A stretch of 64,000 nucleotides of DNA, from positions 1 to 64,000 of the forward strand of contig CAIUMD010000046.1 of assembly GCA_903900155.1 (NCBI GenBank), in the 5' to 3' direction. The stretch is from an uncultured Caulobacterales bacterium (lineage in GTDB: Bacteria; Pseudomonadota; Alphaproteobacteria; Caulobacterales; Caulobacteraceae). A program made the translations under genes and the position numbers. A model generated the notes under the pieces. It saw only the letters and a list, made by a program, of their open reading frames with translations. It did no database searches and was not told where the DNA came from. The first letter of the stretch is position 1, and every line of letters starts with the position of its first letter. Shown piece by piece: positions 38,038 through 47,620 of the stretch.

Positions 38038-38151
38038 CGTCATCCCGCGCTTCATGCGCGGGACCCATCTGTCCGCCGCAAGGGCGGAGCGGGAACACGC
38101 TCTCACGTGAAAGCGGAACCATGGGTCCCGCGCACAAGGCGCGGGATGACG
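38038..38151. repeat. Palindromic repeat (GTCATCCCGCGC type)
   Basis: Two 31-bp arms, 38038-38068 and 38121-38151, are inverted copies matching at 28 of 31 positions; each arm is itself partly self-complementary (CCCGCGC...GCGCGGG). The 52-bp middle contains a smaller CCGCC/GGCGG hairpin. The element lies between nupC and the EF-hand gene, 8 bp after the latter's stop. The remaining 160 bp before nupC shows no gene. Confidence 0.88.
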
Positions 38152-38159
38152 GTATAGGT

Positions 38160-38921
38160 TTAAGCCGTGACACTCGTCCCATTGCTGGCCTTGCCGTCCG
38201 ACGACGTCAGCGCGGTGTCCAGTTGGGCCAGCAGCTTCTGCATCAGGTCGGCCGCGGCGCTGGTCGCGTCCGAACCGCCGGCGACGGCCAGTTCCTCGGC
38301 CGAGACGACGCCGTCCTGGTTGGTGTCCAGGCCCTCGAATACGCCGCTGGAGCCGGAAGAACTCGACGACCCGCTGGACGCCTCGGCGCCTTCGCTGGGC
38401 GGCGGTCCCGGCGGCGGGCCGCGCATGGCGTGAGTCGATTGGTTGGCCGAGGCGCTGGAGATCGCGCTCGAGATCTCCTCGGTCGACAGGCTGCCGTCGC
38501 CGTCGCTGTCGAGAGCCGAGACGATGTCGGAGGCCATCTTGTCCTCCAGCCCCTGGCCTTTCACCGCGTCCGGCGCATTCGCGGCCAGGGCGGTGGAGAT
38601 CTCGCTGGCGGTCAGCAGGCCGTCGCCGTCCGCGTCGCCGGCCGACATCACCGAGCCGGCGACATCGTCGACCGACTGGGTCGCCAGCAGCGAGCTCAAG
38701 GTATCGCCGCCGAACTGCCCGCCCGGTCCGCCGCCGCCGCGCATCGGCGGCGGACCACGGCTCTCGCCGCCCGAGCCCTGCACATTTTGCCCGATGGACT
38801 GAAATTCGGCCTGCGACAGCTGCCCATCGCCGTCGGCGTCGGCGGTCTTGAACATCTCCGCCTGCCGGAGCTGGCGCAGCTGGGCCCAGTTTGTAGAGGA
38901 GGTGGCGCTCGTCACGCTCAT
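38160..38921 (-). CDS. EF-hand calcium-binding protein
   Basis: A 253-residue Ser/Gly/Ala-rich protein with four EF-hand loops: DADGDGQLSQAE (about residues 27-38), DADGDGLLTASE, DSDGDGSLSTEE and DTNQDGVVSAEE. Gly/Pro-rich linkers (PPPMRGGGGPGG and MRGPPPGPPPSEG) separate the pairs. No signal peptide is evident; it may be cytosolic or exported by a non-Sec route. Calcium buffering or sensing is likely, but no partner is visible nearby. Confidence 0.88.
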   Translation of the reverse strand: MSVTSATSSTNWAQLRQLRQAEMFKTADADGDGQLSQAEFQSIGQNVQGSGGESRGPPPMRGGGGPGGQFGGDTLSSLLATQSVDDVAGSVMSAGDADGDGLLTASEISTALAANAPDAVKGQGLEDKMASDIVSALDSDGDGSLSTEEISSAISSASANQSTHAMRGPPPGPPPSEGAEASSGSSSSSGSSGVFEGLDTNQDGVVSAEELAVAGGSDATSAAADLMQKLLAQLDTALTSSDGKASNGTSVTA

Positions 38922-39022
38922 TTCGCTCTCCCGTGTTGAAGGCGCCGAGAAGCCGACGCCCCCGAAGAGCAGCGAGAAATGTTCCAGCTTTCAGCGTGTT
39001 ACGCGGCTGAAATGAAGCGCCT

Positions 39023-41110
39023 TCAGCGCCCGGTCAGTTCGTTGACCAGGTCGCCGCGCTCATAGACCTTGTCCAGCGCCTGGAGGATCGCCGAGCCCGA
39101 CAGCGAGACGGTCCGATTGCGGGTCCCGTCATAGCCGTAGGCCCCGCCCAGCGACGGCAGGTTGCCGTCGAACGCCACGCCGATCAGTCGCCCCTTGGCG
39201 TCCAGCACCGGCGAGCCGGAATTGCCGCCGATGATGTCGTTGGTGCTGGTGAAGTCGAAGACGGTGTCGCGCTTCAGCCGGTCCTTGGCCTCCAGCCAGC
39301 GCGGTGCGGCGGCGAAGGGCTCGGCGCCGGTCACCCGGTCGTAGAAGCCGGCGAAGGTCGTCGTGGAGGCGATCGCCCTGCCCCGCTCCTCCCAGCCGGC
39401 GACCTTGCCGTAGGACAGCCGCAGCGAGAACGTCGCGTCCGGATAGGCATTGTCGCCCAGCACGGCGAAGCGGGCCCTGGCGATCTTCTCGGCGGCGATG
39501 TCGGTCGGCCCTGCAACCCGCGCCTCGTAGGCCCCGCGCGCCTCGCGGGCCACCGGATCGGTGCGCAGGATGAAGCGGATCAGCGGATCCTCCGAGGCCT
39601 GAACCGCCGCCAGGCCGCCCTTCCACAGCGCCGCTCGAACCTCGGGATCGGCGAACCGCGTCTTGGCCAAGGCGTCCGCGACCTGCTCGGGGCTCTCTTG
39701 GCCCAGCAGCACCTTCACCGGCGCGGAGTCGACGCCCAGGGCCTCGCGGGTCTTGAGCAGCCAGTGCTCCAGGAAGATCCGCTCCAGCGCCCGATCGCTG
39801 CGCGGCGCGTCGGCAATCTTGCGCTCGATCAGGGCCAAGCGAGCGTCGACATATTCCGGCAGGCGCTCGGCGTCGGGCTTTTCGCGCTCCACGGCCGCGC
39901 GCACCAGCAGGCGGGCGTAGTAGTAAAGCTCCGAGCCGACGCCGGCATTGTACTCCAGCATCCGCCAGGGGACGAACAGTTCGGCGGCGGCATGCTGGGC
40001 GTCGTCGATCTGGTCCCAGGCCGCGCCGGTCTCGGCGGCCAGCGCCGGATCGGCGGCGACCTTGGCGCGCAGATCGTCCTCGGCGGCGCGCTTGGCGGCC
40101 ATGAAGGCCTTGTCGTTCAGCGCCGCCTGCTTGCCCACGCCCAGCTTGTAGCTGTTCTGCACCCAAGCCAGGACCGGCGTGGCGACGCGGGCTTCGTCGG
40201 TCCCCTGCCGAGCGAACTGGATCAGCCGCCCGCGCACCTCGGCCCGCTGCAGTTGGGTGATCGGCAGGACGAGATCGCGCTGGGTCTCCAGCTGGGCTGC
40301 CGTCAGCTGCCGCTCGGTCGAGCCCGGATTGCCGACGACGAAGGTCGGCTCGCCCTCGATCGGCGGCGCATCGCGCCATTCCAGGTGACTGCGCGTCACG
40401 GCCGGCTTGCCGTCGACATAGAGCCGCACGAAGGCGACATCGAAGGCGTATCGCGGGAAGTTGAAATTGTCGGGATCGCCGCCGAACGCCGACGCGGCGA
40501 TCTCGGGCGCGAAGACCAGCCGCACGTCGCTGTAGCGGCGGTACTTGTAGACCTTGTACTGACCGCCCCGGAAGAAGCCGATCGCCTGGCAGCGCAGGGT
40601 CTGGTCCAGGCCGCAGGCGGCCAGCTCGGCCACCGCCATCGCCCCGTCGCGGGCCCGCACGAAGTCGCGTCCGGTCTTGCCCACAACGGCGGCCCGCACC
40701 TGCCCCGTGACGTCGATGATGGTCAGCAGCACCTCGGCCTGGACGCCCGCGCACTTGCGCTCCTCGTCGCGGCCGTCGGTCAGGAAGCCGTCGCGGGCAT
40801 AGTCCTCGCTGTCTTCGGTCGACAGCACCTGGGCGCAGTCGGCGACGCAGTGGCTGTTGGTGATCGCCAGCCCCTGGCCGCTGACCAGTCCCGCCGAGCA
40901 GCCGTTGGTCAGCCGCACCGCCGAGGCCTGGGCGGCGTCCAGCCAGGCCGGGTCCAGGGTCACGCCCGTAGCGGCCTTGATGTGCTCGACCGGGATCTTG
41001 TCGAAGGTCCACATGCCCTCGTCGGCTCGCGCGGCGATGGGCGCGGACGCCGTCGCGGCGAACCCCAGCGCCAGGCCGGAAGCCGCGCGAAGGCCAAAAG
41101 CCATGGTCAT
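39023..41110 (-). CDS. S46-family serine peptidase (dipeptidyl-peptidase 7/11 type)
   Basis: A 695-residue periplasmic exopeptidase that cuts dipeptides from peptide N-termini. A signal peptide (ALGFAATASAPIAARA) precedes DEGMWTFDKIP, the conserved mature start. Triad: His in LAITNSHCVADC, Asp in GGDPDNFNFPRYAFDVAFVR, Ser in NDIIGGNSGSPVLDAKG near the C-terminus. Several cysteine pairs around the His (NGCSAG, CVADC) suggest disulfides. ATG 41110 is used; an upstream GTG (41134) is possible. Length (about 700) is typical. Confidence 0.93.
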   Translation of the reverse strand: MTMAFGLRAASGLALGFAATASAPIAARADEGMWTFDKIPVEHIKAATGVTLDPAWLDAAQASAVRLTNGCSAGLVSGQGLAITNSHCVADCAQVLSTEDSEDYARDGFLTDGRDEERKCAGVQAEVLLTIIDVTGQVRAAVVGKTGRDFVRARDGAMAVAELAACGLDQTLRCQAIGFFRGGQYKVYKYRRYSDVRLVFAPEIAASAFGGDPDNFNFPRYAFDVAFVRLYVDGKPAVTRSHLEWRDAPPIEGEPTFVVGNPGSTERQLTAAQLETQRDLVLPITQLQRAEVRGRLIQFARQGTDEARVATPVLAWVQNSYKLGVGKQAALNDKAFMAAKRAAEDDLRAKVAADPALAAETGAAWDQIDDAQHAAAELFVPWRMLEYNAGVGSELYYYARLLVRAAVEREKPDAERLPEYVDARLALIERKIADAPRSDRALERIFLEHWLLKTREALGVDSAPVKVLLGQESPEQVADALAKTRFADPEVRAALWKGGLAAVQASEDPLIRFILRTDPVAREARGAYEARVAGPTDIAAEKIARARFAVLGDNAYPDATFSLRLSYGKVAGWEERGRAIASTTTFAGFYDRVTGAEPFAAAPRWLEAKDRLKRDTVFDFTSTNDIIGGNSGSPVLDAKGRLIGVAFDGNLPSLGGAYGYDGTRNRTVSLSGSAILQALDKVYERGDLVNELTGR

Positions 41111-41294
41111 GAAGGGGTGGCCAGATCGCTGCACTGGGAGAGTCGCTTAGCCCCCAGAACGGCGCCCAGCCAGCCCGTTCCGCTCGCTGCGCGAATATTT
41201 CACGCCGGAAATGCGCCTTACCCCGATTTAACTTGGCCGCCTGAAGAACGCCGGTCATTGCTGCAACCAACGGTTTGGGGGAGCGAGAGTCGGA

Positions 41295-42508
41295 ATGTCG
41301 TTGGCTTTGGCCACTCTTCTCTACGAGTGGCGACGTTACATGGCGGCCGTGGTCGCCCTGGCCTTTTCGGGCCTGCTCATCTTGGCCCAGGTCGGCATCT
41401 TCGTCGGCATCGGCAAGGGCTTTACCGCCCAGATCGACCGCGCCCGCGCCGACATCATGGTGCTGGGCCCGGGCGCCAAGGCGCTGTTCGGCGGTCCTTC
41501 CGGCCTGCCGCGCCGCATGATCCCGCTGGTCTACAGCCATCCCGAGGTCACCCAGGTGGCCCCGCTGGACGGCTCGGGCGGCCGCTTCCAGAACATCCTG
41601 ACGCCCGAGCAGCAGGCCAAGGAAGAGGCCCGCGCCAAGCGCGCCGGCAAGGGCAAGGGCAAGGGCACGGGCAAGGGCAAGAGCGGCTCGGCCCGCAAGA
41701 GCGAGTTCGTCAACGTCACGGTGATCGACGCCATCCCCGGCTATGTCACCGTGCCCACCGACTACACCCAGTCGATGATCGAGGCCCTGCGCCGCCCCTA
41801 CGCCATCGCGGTGGACGAGACGGCGCTCAGGCGCCTGGGCGTCAAGAAGGGCGACAAGGCCCTCTACAACGGCAAGACCGTCTATGTCGCCGTCGTCACC
41901 AAGGGCTATCCCAACATCATCCAGCCCACCCTGGTCATGTCGCGCGACACCCTGCGCATGCTGGGCGAGGCCGACACCGGCCAGCGCGTCGGCCCGCTGA
42001 TGGTCGAGATCCAGGACCCCTCGCGCGCCGAGATCGTCGTGGCCCAGCTGAACAAGAAGGCCGACGGCAAGTTCCGCGCCTGGACCCGCCAGGAGCTGGC
42101 TGACGCCAATTCCGGCGCCATGCTGGACGACCAGATCATCGGCATCATCCTGGGCTTCTCGGCGTTCCTGGGCCTGCTGATCGGCGTGATCATCACCTGG
42201 CAGACCCTGCGCGGCGCGATCATGGCCAACATCAAGGAATTCGCCTCCCTCCGAGCGCTCGGCGTGTCGATGGGCGACCTGCGCAACATCGTCATGGAGC
42301 TGTCCTTCTGGGTCGGGATCGTCGGCGTGGTCGCCGCGGGCCTCTTGACCTGGCTGGTCTCGCTGATCGCGGTGGCCGGCGGCGTGCCGATGTATTTCCC
42401 GCCGACCCTGATCATCATCGTCGCCGTCTTCCTGGTGGTGATCGCTATGGTGTCGGGCTTCCTGTCGCTGGGCATCCTCAAGAACAGCCAACCTGCGGAC
42501 CTGCTGCG

Positions 42509-42512
<4 letters not shown>
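41295..42512 (+). CDS. ABC transporter permease (DevC/FtsX-type)
   Basis: Inner-membrane subunit of a three-part exporter. The 405-residue protein has one N-terminal membrane helix (AAVVALAFSGLLILAQVGIF), a large periplasmic domain and three C-terminal helices with the FtsX signature (ANIKEFASLRALGVSMGDLR). Residues about 118-129 are a lysine-glycine repeat encoded by six GGCAAG-type hexamers, unusual for the family. Order permease-ATPase-fusion protein; the ATPase start overlaps by 4 nt (ATGA). Confidence 0.92.
41646..41681 (+). repeat. Hexanucleotide tandem repeat in the permease gene
   Basis: Six tandem units of GGCAAG (the fourth is GGCACG) encode GK-GK-GK-GT-GK-GK in the periplasmic domain. 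The repeat is in-frame, so copy-number changes would lengthen or shorten the basic stretch by two residues without frameshift. Confidence 0.9.
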
Positions 42513-43258
<746 letters not shown>

Positions 43259-43278
43259 TTTCCCGGGGGAATTCCAAG

Positions 43279-44286
43279 ATGCCCGCGTTCCTGCGCCGAC
43301 CCGCTTTCTGGATCGTCATCGTCGTCATCGCGCTCGCCGTCGGCGGCGTCTTCTACATGAAGGGCCAGGCGGCCGAGAAGAAGAAGCAGCTCGAAGTCGC
43401 CGCCGCCCAGGAAGAGCCCTCCCCCTACGCCGCCATCGCCCAGGGCAAGGCCGACGTCGAGGGCGGCGTGATCCAGGTGGCCGCGCGCCGCCAGGGCATC
43501 GTCCGCGAAGTCTATGTCCAGGAAGGCGACATCGTGAAGATGGGCCAGCCGCTGGCCAGGCAGGAGGACGACGACGTCCGCCTGGCCTCGCAGACCGCCC
43601 AGGCCGCCCTGTCCTCGGCCAAGGCCCAACTGCAGCTCTTCCAGGTGCAGCTGCGCACGGCCCAGCGCGAATATAGCCGCCTGCAGAACCTGTCGGCCTC
43701 GAACTTCGTCGCCGGCCAGCGCCTGGACGCCGCGCGCGACCAGATCGCCTCGGCCCAGGCCAATATCGGCGCCCAGCAGGCCGCCATCCAGGTCGCCGCC
43801 GCCCAGGTGGCCCAGGCCAGGTACAACCAGGAACTGACGATCATCCGCGCCCCGGCCGATGGCCGCATCGCCCGCCGCCAGGCCAATCCGGGCGCCGGCG
43901 CCTCGACCCTGAACGTCACCGCCATGTTCGACCTCGAGCCCAACACCCAGCGCATCGTCCGCGCCGAGATCGTCGAGGCCGACATCCCCAACGTGAAGAT
44001 CGGCCAGGAAGTCGAGATCCAGCCCGAGAGCAATCCCGATCTCGCCTACACCGGCAAGGTCCTGCGCCGCGCCGCCGTCTTCGGCGCCCGCAAGCTGGCC
44101 TCCGACGACCCCAGCCAGCGCAGCGACGAACGCGTCGTCGAGGTGGTGGTCAGCGCCGACGGCGCGCCGCTGCTGGTGGGCCAGCGGGTGCTGGTGAAGT
44201 TCATGAAGCCTGGGCAGAAGGCAGGGGTGAAGCAGGATAAGCCGACGCAGCCGGTGGCTGGTGGGATGACGAAGAAGAAGGCGTAG
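43279..44286 (+). CDS. Membrane-fusion (HlyD/DevB-type) subunit of the ABC exporter
   Basis: A 335-residue periplasmic adaptor anchored by one N-terminal helix (FWIVIVVIALAVGGVFYM). It has a lipoyl half (IVREVYVQEGDIVKMGQPLA), a long coiled-coil hairpin (about residues 95-185), the second lipoyl half (IIRAPADGRIARRQANPGAG) and a beta-barrel domain (EADIPNVKIGQEVEIQPESN). Starts 20 nt after the ATPase behind GGGGGA. An outer-membrane TolC partner is not in the window. Confidence 0.93.
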   Translation: MPAFLRRPAFWIVIVVIALAVGGVFYMKGQAAEKKKQLEVAAAQEEPSPYAAIAQGKADVEGGVIQVAARRQGIVREVYVQEGDIVKMGQPLARQEDDDVRLASQTAQAALSSAKAQLQLFQVQLRTAQREYSRLQNLSASNFVAGQRLDAARDQIASAQANIGAQQAAIQVAAAQVAQARYNQELTIIRAPADGRIARRQANPGAGASTLNVTAMFDLEPNTQRIVRAEIVEADIPNVKIGQEVEIQPESNPDLAYTGKVLRRAAVFGARKLASDDPSQRSDERVVEVVVSADGAPLLVGQRVLVKFMKPGQKAGVKQDKPTQPVAGGMTKKKA

Positions 44287-44346
44287 GCGGAAGAAAGATG
44301 GCGGACGGCTAACCTCCGCTAACGACCAAGTCGGGCGTTTAAGAGG

Positions 44347-44459
44347 TCTGCTCCCCCGTTGGGGGAGCTGTCGGCGAAGCCGACTGAGGGGGCATCGCTG
44401 GCATCCACCGAGCCGCCCCCTCCGGCCCTCCGGTCCACCTCCCCCAAAGGGGGAGGAGA
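44347..44459. repeat. Palindromic intergenic repeat, copy 2 of 3 (inverted)
   Basis: Reverse-complement of the element at 20-132 and 53301-53413: TCTGCTCCCCCGTTGGGGGAG, TCGGCGAAGCCGAC hairpin, a variable middle, then CCGGCCCTCCGGTCC and CCCCCAAAGGGGG. It lies 60 bp after the fusion-protein stop. The middle 20-odd bases differ most between copies while the arms are conserved. Confidence 0.88.
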
Positions 44460-45090
44460 GTCCGCCCCCTCACGGACGTCGCCCCAAGAATCCCTCTCTG
44501 CAAAGAGAGAGAGGGGTTTGAGCGCGCGGCTATCCTCGGCGTTCGCGAGATCGAACCCCGTAAAATCAATCGCTTCCCACTTTTACACCCCTCTAAATCC
44601 CCCGCCCTCTCCACCGCCCCATACTAACCCCACCTGACAGCACGAAAGGGACGTCCGGCCGGCGATCGTGACGGCTGTCAGGGGTGGTCGAGCGGGTCGT
44701 GCTCGCCAGTGTGGGGGCAACCTCATAACCGCGTCCTTCCCCGAGGTAGTCGACCCTGGAACACAGAAACGACGTCGGGCGCGGGCTGGCAGCACTACAG
44801 GCACGGGCTGAAATCGCCTGTGCGGTCCGGACGAGGCTTAGCCGGCCTCTCCGCCCGTCGAAGGCGCGTTCGGGAGCGGATCAACACCCCGCCGCCCCGG
44901 AGGCTTTCGGATAACGGCTACGCGGAGCGCTCTGGCTTCGTCGAAACGGTAATCACTCTCCAATCTCCGGGCGTCGCCCGGGCGCTCCGCTTCCCTTCCC
45001 TCGCTTCAGCGGCTGGCCGCGTGAAGGCGAAGAACCGTGCGTGCGGAGCTCCCCTTGACCTCCCCTCTCCCGCGCCGCACAACACGGCCA
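44460..45090. other. Gene-free, structure-rich stretch; possible RNA gene
   Basis: No open frame here has family-like content. It begins with a CCCTCTCTGCAAAGAGAGAGAGGGG hairpin region (44491-44516). From 44632 nested helices are visible: CCTGACAG/CTGTCAGG enclosing CACGA/TCGTG, then CGAGC/GCTCG, CCTC/GAGG, and ACAGGC/GCCTGT (44797-44822), and near 45034 CCGTGCGTGCGG with CCGCACAACACGG. This density suggests a structured transcript, but I do not recognise tmRNA, RNase P, SRP RNA or any riboswitch, and no clear promoter or terminator was found. Confidence 0.4.
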
Positions 45091-45093
45091 AAC

Positions 45094-45107
45094 CAAACAC
45101 GCGTTTG
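45094..45107. promoter_or_regulatory. PsrA-like operator before the acyl-CoA dehydrogenase-type SDR
   Basis: CAAAC-ACGC-GTTTG is an inverted repeat that fits the pattern (C/G)AAAC-N2-4-GTTT(G/C) known for PsrA, a TetR-family fatty-acid-responsive repressor. It lies 14 bases before the ATG, overlapping the leader just ahead of the GAGGAG ribosome site. The downstream gene resembles a beta-oxidation enzyme, which makes the match more credible. Confidence 0.5.
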
Positions 45108-45121
45108 AGGAGACGACGGGC

Positions 45122-46027
45122 ATGACGGACATCCGCTTCGACGGCAAGGTGGCGATCGTGACGGGGGCCGGCGGCGGCCTGGGCCGGCAGCACGCCCTGG
45201 AGCTGGCGCGGCGCGGCGCCAAGGTCGTGGTCAATGACCTGGGCGGCAGCGTCGACGGCTCGGGCGGCTCGTCCGAAGCGGCCCAGAAGGTGGTGGCCGA
45301 GATCGAGGCCTTCGGCGGCGAAGCCATCGCCCACGGCGCTTCGGTGACGGATGACGCCGGCGTCGCCGACATGGTCAAGACGACCATGGACAAGTGGGGC
45401 CGCATCGACATCCTGATCGCCAACGCCGGCATCCTGCGCGACAAGACCCTGACCAAGATGGAGTTGGCCGACTTCGAGCTGGTCATGCAGGTGCACGTGT
45501 TCGGCACCTTCAAGCCGATCAAGGCGGTCTGGGACATCATGAAGGCCCAGAACTACGGCCGCATCGTCGTCACCACCTCGTCGTCGGGCATGTACGGCAA
45601 CTTCGGCCAATCGAACTACGGCGCGGCCAAGATGGCGGTGCTGGGCCTGATGAACACCCTCAAGCTGGAGGGCGCCAAGAACGACGTGAAGATCAACGCC
45701 ATCAGCCCGGTCGCCGCCACCCGCATGACCGAGGGCCTGATGCCGCCGGAAGTTCTGGCCAAGCTGGCCCCGGAATATGTCACGCCGGGCGTCGTCTACC
45801 TGGCCTCCGAAGAGGCGCCGACCGGCGCGATCCTGACCGCTGGCGCCGGGGCCTTCGCCCTGTCGCGCATCTTCGAGACCGAGGGCGTCTATCTGGGTGA
45901 AGGCGGCTTGTCGGCCGAGGAGGTCCGCGACAGCTGGGACAAGATCACTGCCGAGGACGGCCAGAAGGCCTACTTCAACGGCGGCGAACAGGGCCAGAAG
46001 TTCTTCCGCAAGATGGCGGGCGGCTAA
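45122..46027 (+). CDS. SDR oxidoreductase, (3R)-hydroxyacyl-CoA dehydrogenase-like
   Basis: A 301-residue NAD(P)-dependent short-chain dehydrogenase resembling the N-terminal domain of multifunctional enzyme type 2. Motifs: cofactor VAIVTGAGGGLGRQHALEL (about residues 10-28), VVVNDLGGSVDGSGGS, NAG in ILIANAGILRDKT, catalytic Ser-Tyr-Lys in TTSSSGMYGNFGQSNYGAAK. C-terminal extension after residue 245 is typical. Start behind GAGGAG. It probably oxidises 3-hydroxyacyl-CoA, by similarity. A terminator follows. Confidence 0.92.
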   Translation: MTDIRFDGKVAIVTGAGGGLGRQHALELARRGAKVVVNDLGGSVDGSGGSSEAAQKVVAEIEAFGGEAIAHGASVTDDAGVADMVKTTMDKWGRIDILIANAGILRDKTLTKMELADFELVMQVHVFGTFKPIKAVWDIMKAQNYGRIVVTTSSSGMYGNFGQSNYGAAKMAVLGLMNTLKLEGAKNDVKINAISPVAATRMTEGLMPPEVLAKLAPEYVTPGVVYLASEEAPTGAILTAGAGAFALSRIFETEGVYLGEGGLSAEEVRDSWDKITAEDGQKAYFNGGEQGQKFFRKMAGG

Positions 46028-46075
46028 CCTCAGGTAAAGCGCCAGAATTCGGCCCATTTTGACAGAACGACGATT

Positions 46076-46105
46076 GATGCGGGGCCTTTACGGCCTCGCA
46101 TCTTT
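46076..46105 (+). terminator. Intrinsic terminator after the SDR gene
   Basis: GATGCGGGGCC (46076-46086) pairs with GGCCTCGCATC (46092-46102) around a five-base loop, followed by TTT. It closes the SDR unit. The following 130 bp to the FadL gene is AT-rich and should hold that gene's promoter; a small GGCGCT/AGCGCC hairpin sits in its leader at 46175-46191. Confidence 0.75.
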
Positions 46106-46238
46106 AACAAAACCGACAAAATTGCTGTTCGAGACAATTTATAGCAACGCTATTTGAGCAGATACGTTAAAGGCGGCGCTCCTCCAGCGCCGTTAGGTGC
46201 TCGGCGGGCCTCTTCCTCCCCAAGAAGGTCGCTGTAAA

Positions 46239-47537
46239 ATGTCTCTCTCGCGTACCAGCCTCGCCGCCGGCGTCGCTCTGCTGGCGCTCGCCGCCGCTTC
46301 CCAGGCCTCCGCTTCGGCCTTCTATCTCCAGGAACAGTCGGTGCGCGGCACCGGTCGCGCCTATTCCGGCGAAGTCGCCGACAAGGGCGTGGGCAGCCTG
46401 TGGTGGAACCCCGCCTCGATCGCCGGCATCGACAAGAACGAAGGCTATATCGGCCTGAACATGATCCAGGTGAATTCGAAGGTCACCAACACCGGCTCGA
46501 CCATCACCCGCCCTGTTCCGCCGGCCGGCCTGACCACCCCGGTGGGCGGCGCCGCCACGGCCTATGACCCGATCAACGACGGCGTCGTGCCGAACGCGGG
46601 CGCCGCGTTCCGCATCAACGACAAGCTGTCGCTCGGCGTCCTGGTCGCCGCCCCCTACAACTTCACCACCGAGTACAACACCGACAGCTGGACCCGCTAC
46701 GACGCCCTGAAGTCGCAGCTGCGCACGGTCAATGTCGACGGTGTCGTCGCCTATCGCGTCAACGACATGCTCGACCTGGGCGTGGGCGTCACGGCCCTCT
46801 ACGCCGACGCCAAGCTGACCAACGCCCTGCCGAACCTGTCGCCCCTGCAGGCCGACGGCTCGCAGGCGCTGAAGGGCAATGGCTGGGCCTACGGCTACAC
46901 GGTCGGCGCCCAGTTCCACCCGAGCAAGGCCCTGACCATCGGCGCCAGCTATCGCAGCAAGATCGACCAGAAGCTGGACGGCACGGTCACCGTCGCCGGC
47001 TTGCTGGCCCCGATCCCGGCCGCCAACAACTTCTCGGTCGACGGCCAGGCCAAGATCACCCTGCCGTGGATCGCCAATGTCGGCGCCCGCTGGGCGGTGA
47101 ACGACCAGTGGACCCTGAACGCCTCGGTCAGCCGCGTGGGCTGGAGCGAGTTCGACGCCATCCGCGTCAGCTTCCCGGGCGGCGCCTCGACCAGCGCCCA
47201 GGGCTACAAGAACACCACGACCTACGCCGCCGGCGTCGACTTCCAGGCCTCGCCGCGCCTGACCCTGCGGGCCGGCGCCCAGTACGACCCGACCCCGACG
47301 CCGGACGTCGGCCGCACCGCCCGTGTGCCGGACGGCGACCGCATGATGTACGCCGCCGGCGCCACCTGGGCCGCGACCGACAATATTAAGCTGGACGCGG
47401 CGATCAGCTACATCAGCTTCGACAACAGCAAGATCAACCGCACCGACGTGACGGCGACCAGCTCGACGGTCCGCCTGAACGGCGACGTGACGGGCTCGGC
47501 CGTCGTGCTGTCGACCGGCGCGCGCTTCAGCTTCTAA
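46239..47537 (+). CDS. FadL/OmpP1-family outer-membrane protein
   Basis: A 432-residue outer-membrane beta-barrel for uptake of hydrophobic compounds such as long-chain fatty acids. The signal peptide (MSLSRTSLAAGVALLALAAA) is followed by the family start SAFYLQEQSVRGTGRAYSGE and VGSLWWNPASIAGI, the FadL hatch region. Strands end with aromatic residues and the C-terminus is ARFSF, the barrel-assembly signal. Its position next to a 3-hydroxyacyl-CoA dehydrogenase-like SDR suggests a fatty-acid utilisation pair. A strong terminator follows. Confidence 0.93.
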   Translation: MSLSRTSLAAGVALLALAAASQASASAFYLQEQSVRGTGRAYSGEVADKGVGSLWWNPASIAGIDKNEGYIGLNMIQVNSKVTNTGSTITRPVPPAGLTTPVGGAATAYDPINDGVVPNAGAAFRINDKLSLGVLVAAPYNFTTEYNTDSWTRYDALKSQLRTVNVDGVVAYRVNDMLDLGVGVTALYADAKLTNALPNLSPLQADGSQALKGNGWAYGYTVGAQFHPSKALTIGASYRSKIDQKLDGTVTVAGLLAPIPAANNFSVDGQAKITLPWIANVGARWAVNDQWTLNASVSRVGWSEFDAIRVSFPGGASTSAQGYKNTTTYAAGVDFQASPRLTLRAGAQYDPTPTPDVGRTARVPDGDRMMYAAGATWAATDNIKLDAAISYISFDNSKINRTDVTATSSTVRLNGDVTGSAVVLSTGARFSF

Positions 47538-47558
47538 GCTGAGTGAAGACAAAAATGG

Positions 47559-47590
47559 AAAGGCCGCGGGGGCGACCCAGCGGCCTTTTT
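47559..47590. terminator. Intrinsic terminator between fadL-like and mrp genes
   Basis: AAAGGCCGC (47559-47567) pairs with GCGGCCTTT (47580-47588), then TTTTT continues on the plus strand; the minus strand also ends in a T-rich run. It can stop both convergent transcripts. Confidence 0.9.
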
Positions 47591-47620
47591 CATGCTCCCA
47601 AAAAAGCTCGATATGCAAAA

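Noticed and set aside
39129..42491. Long minus-strand frame of about 1,120 codons spanning the S46 peptidase and the ABC permease
   Set aside because: It runs in a shifted frame of the peptidase and antisense to the permease, without any family motif.
44536..44570. T-loop-like GGTTCGATC on the minus strand suggesting a tRNA
   Set aside because: The T stem does not pair and there is no acceptor stem, anticodon arm or D arm at tRNA spacing.
45034..45090. Helix resembling group II intron domain V (ACCGTGCGTGCGG with CCGCACAACACGG)
   Set aside because: The loop is about 27 bases rather than a GNRA tetraloop, the catalytic triad is not in place, and no other intron domains or reverse transcriptase are seen.
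44709..45125. 138-codon open frame in front of the SDR gene
   Set aside because: Arg/Pro-rich sequence with no motif and no ribosome site, crossing the probable structured RNA and operator; treated as non-coding.
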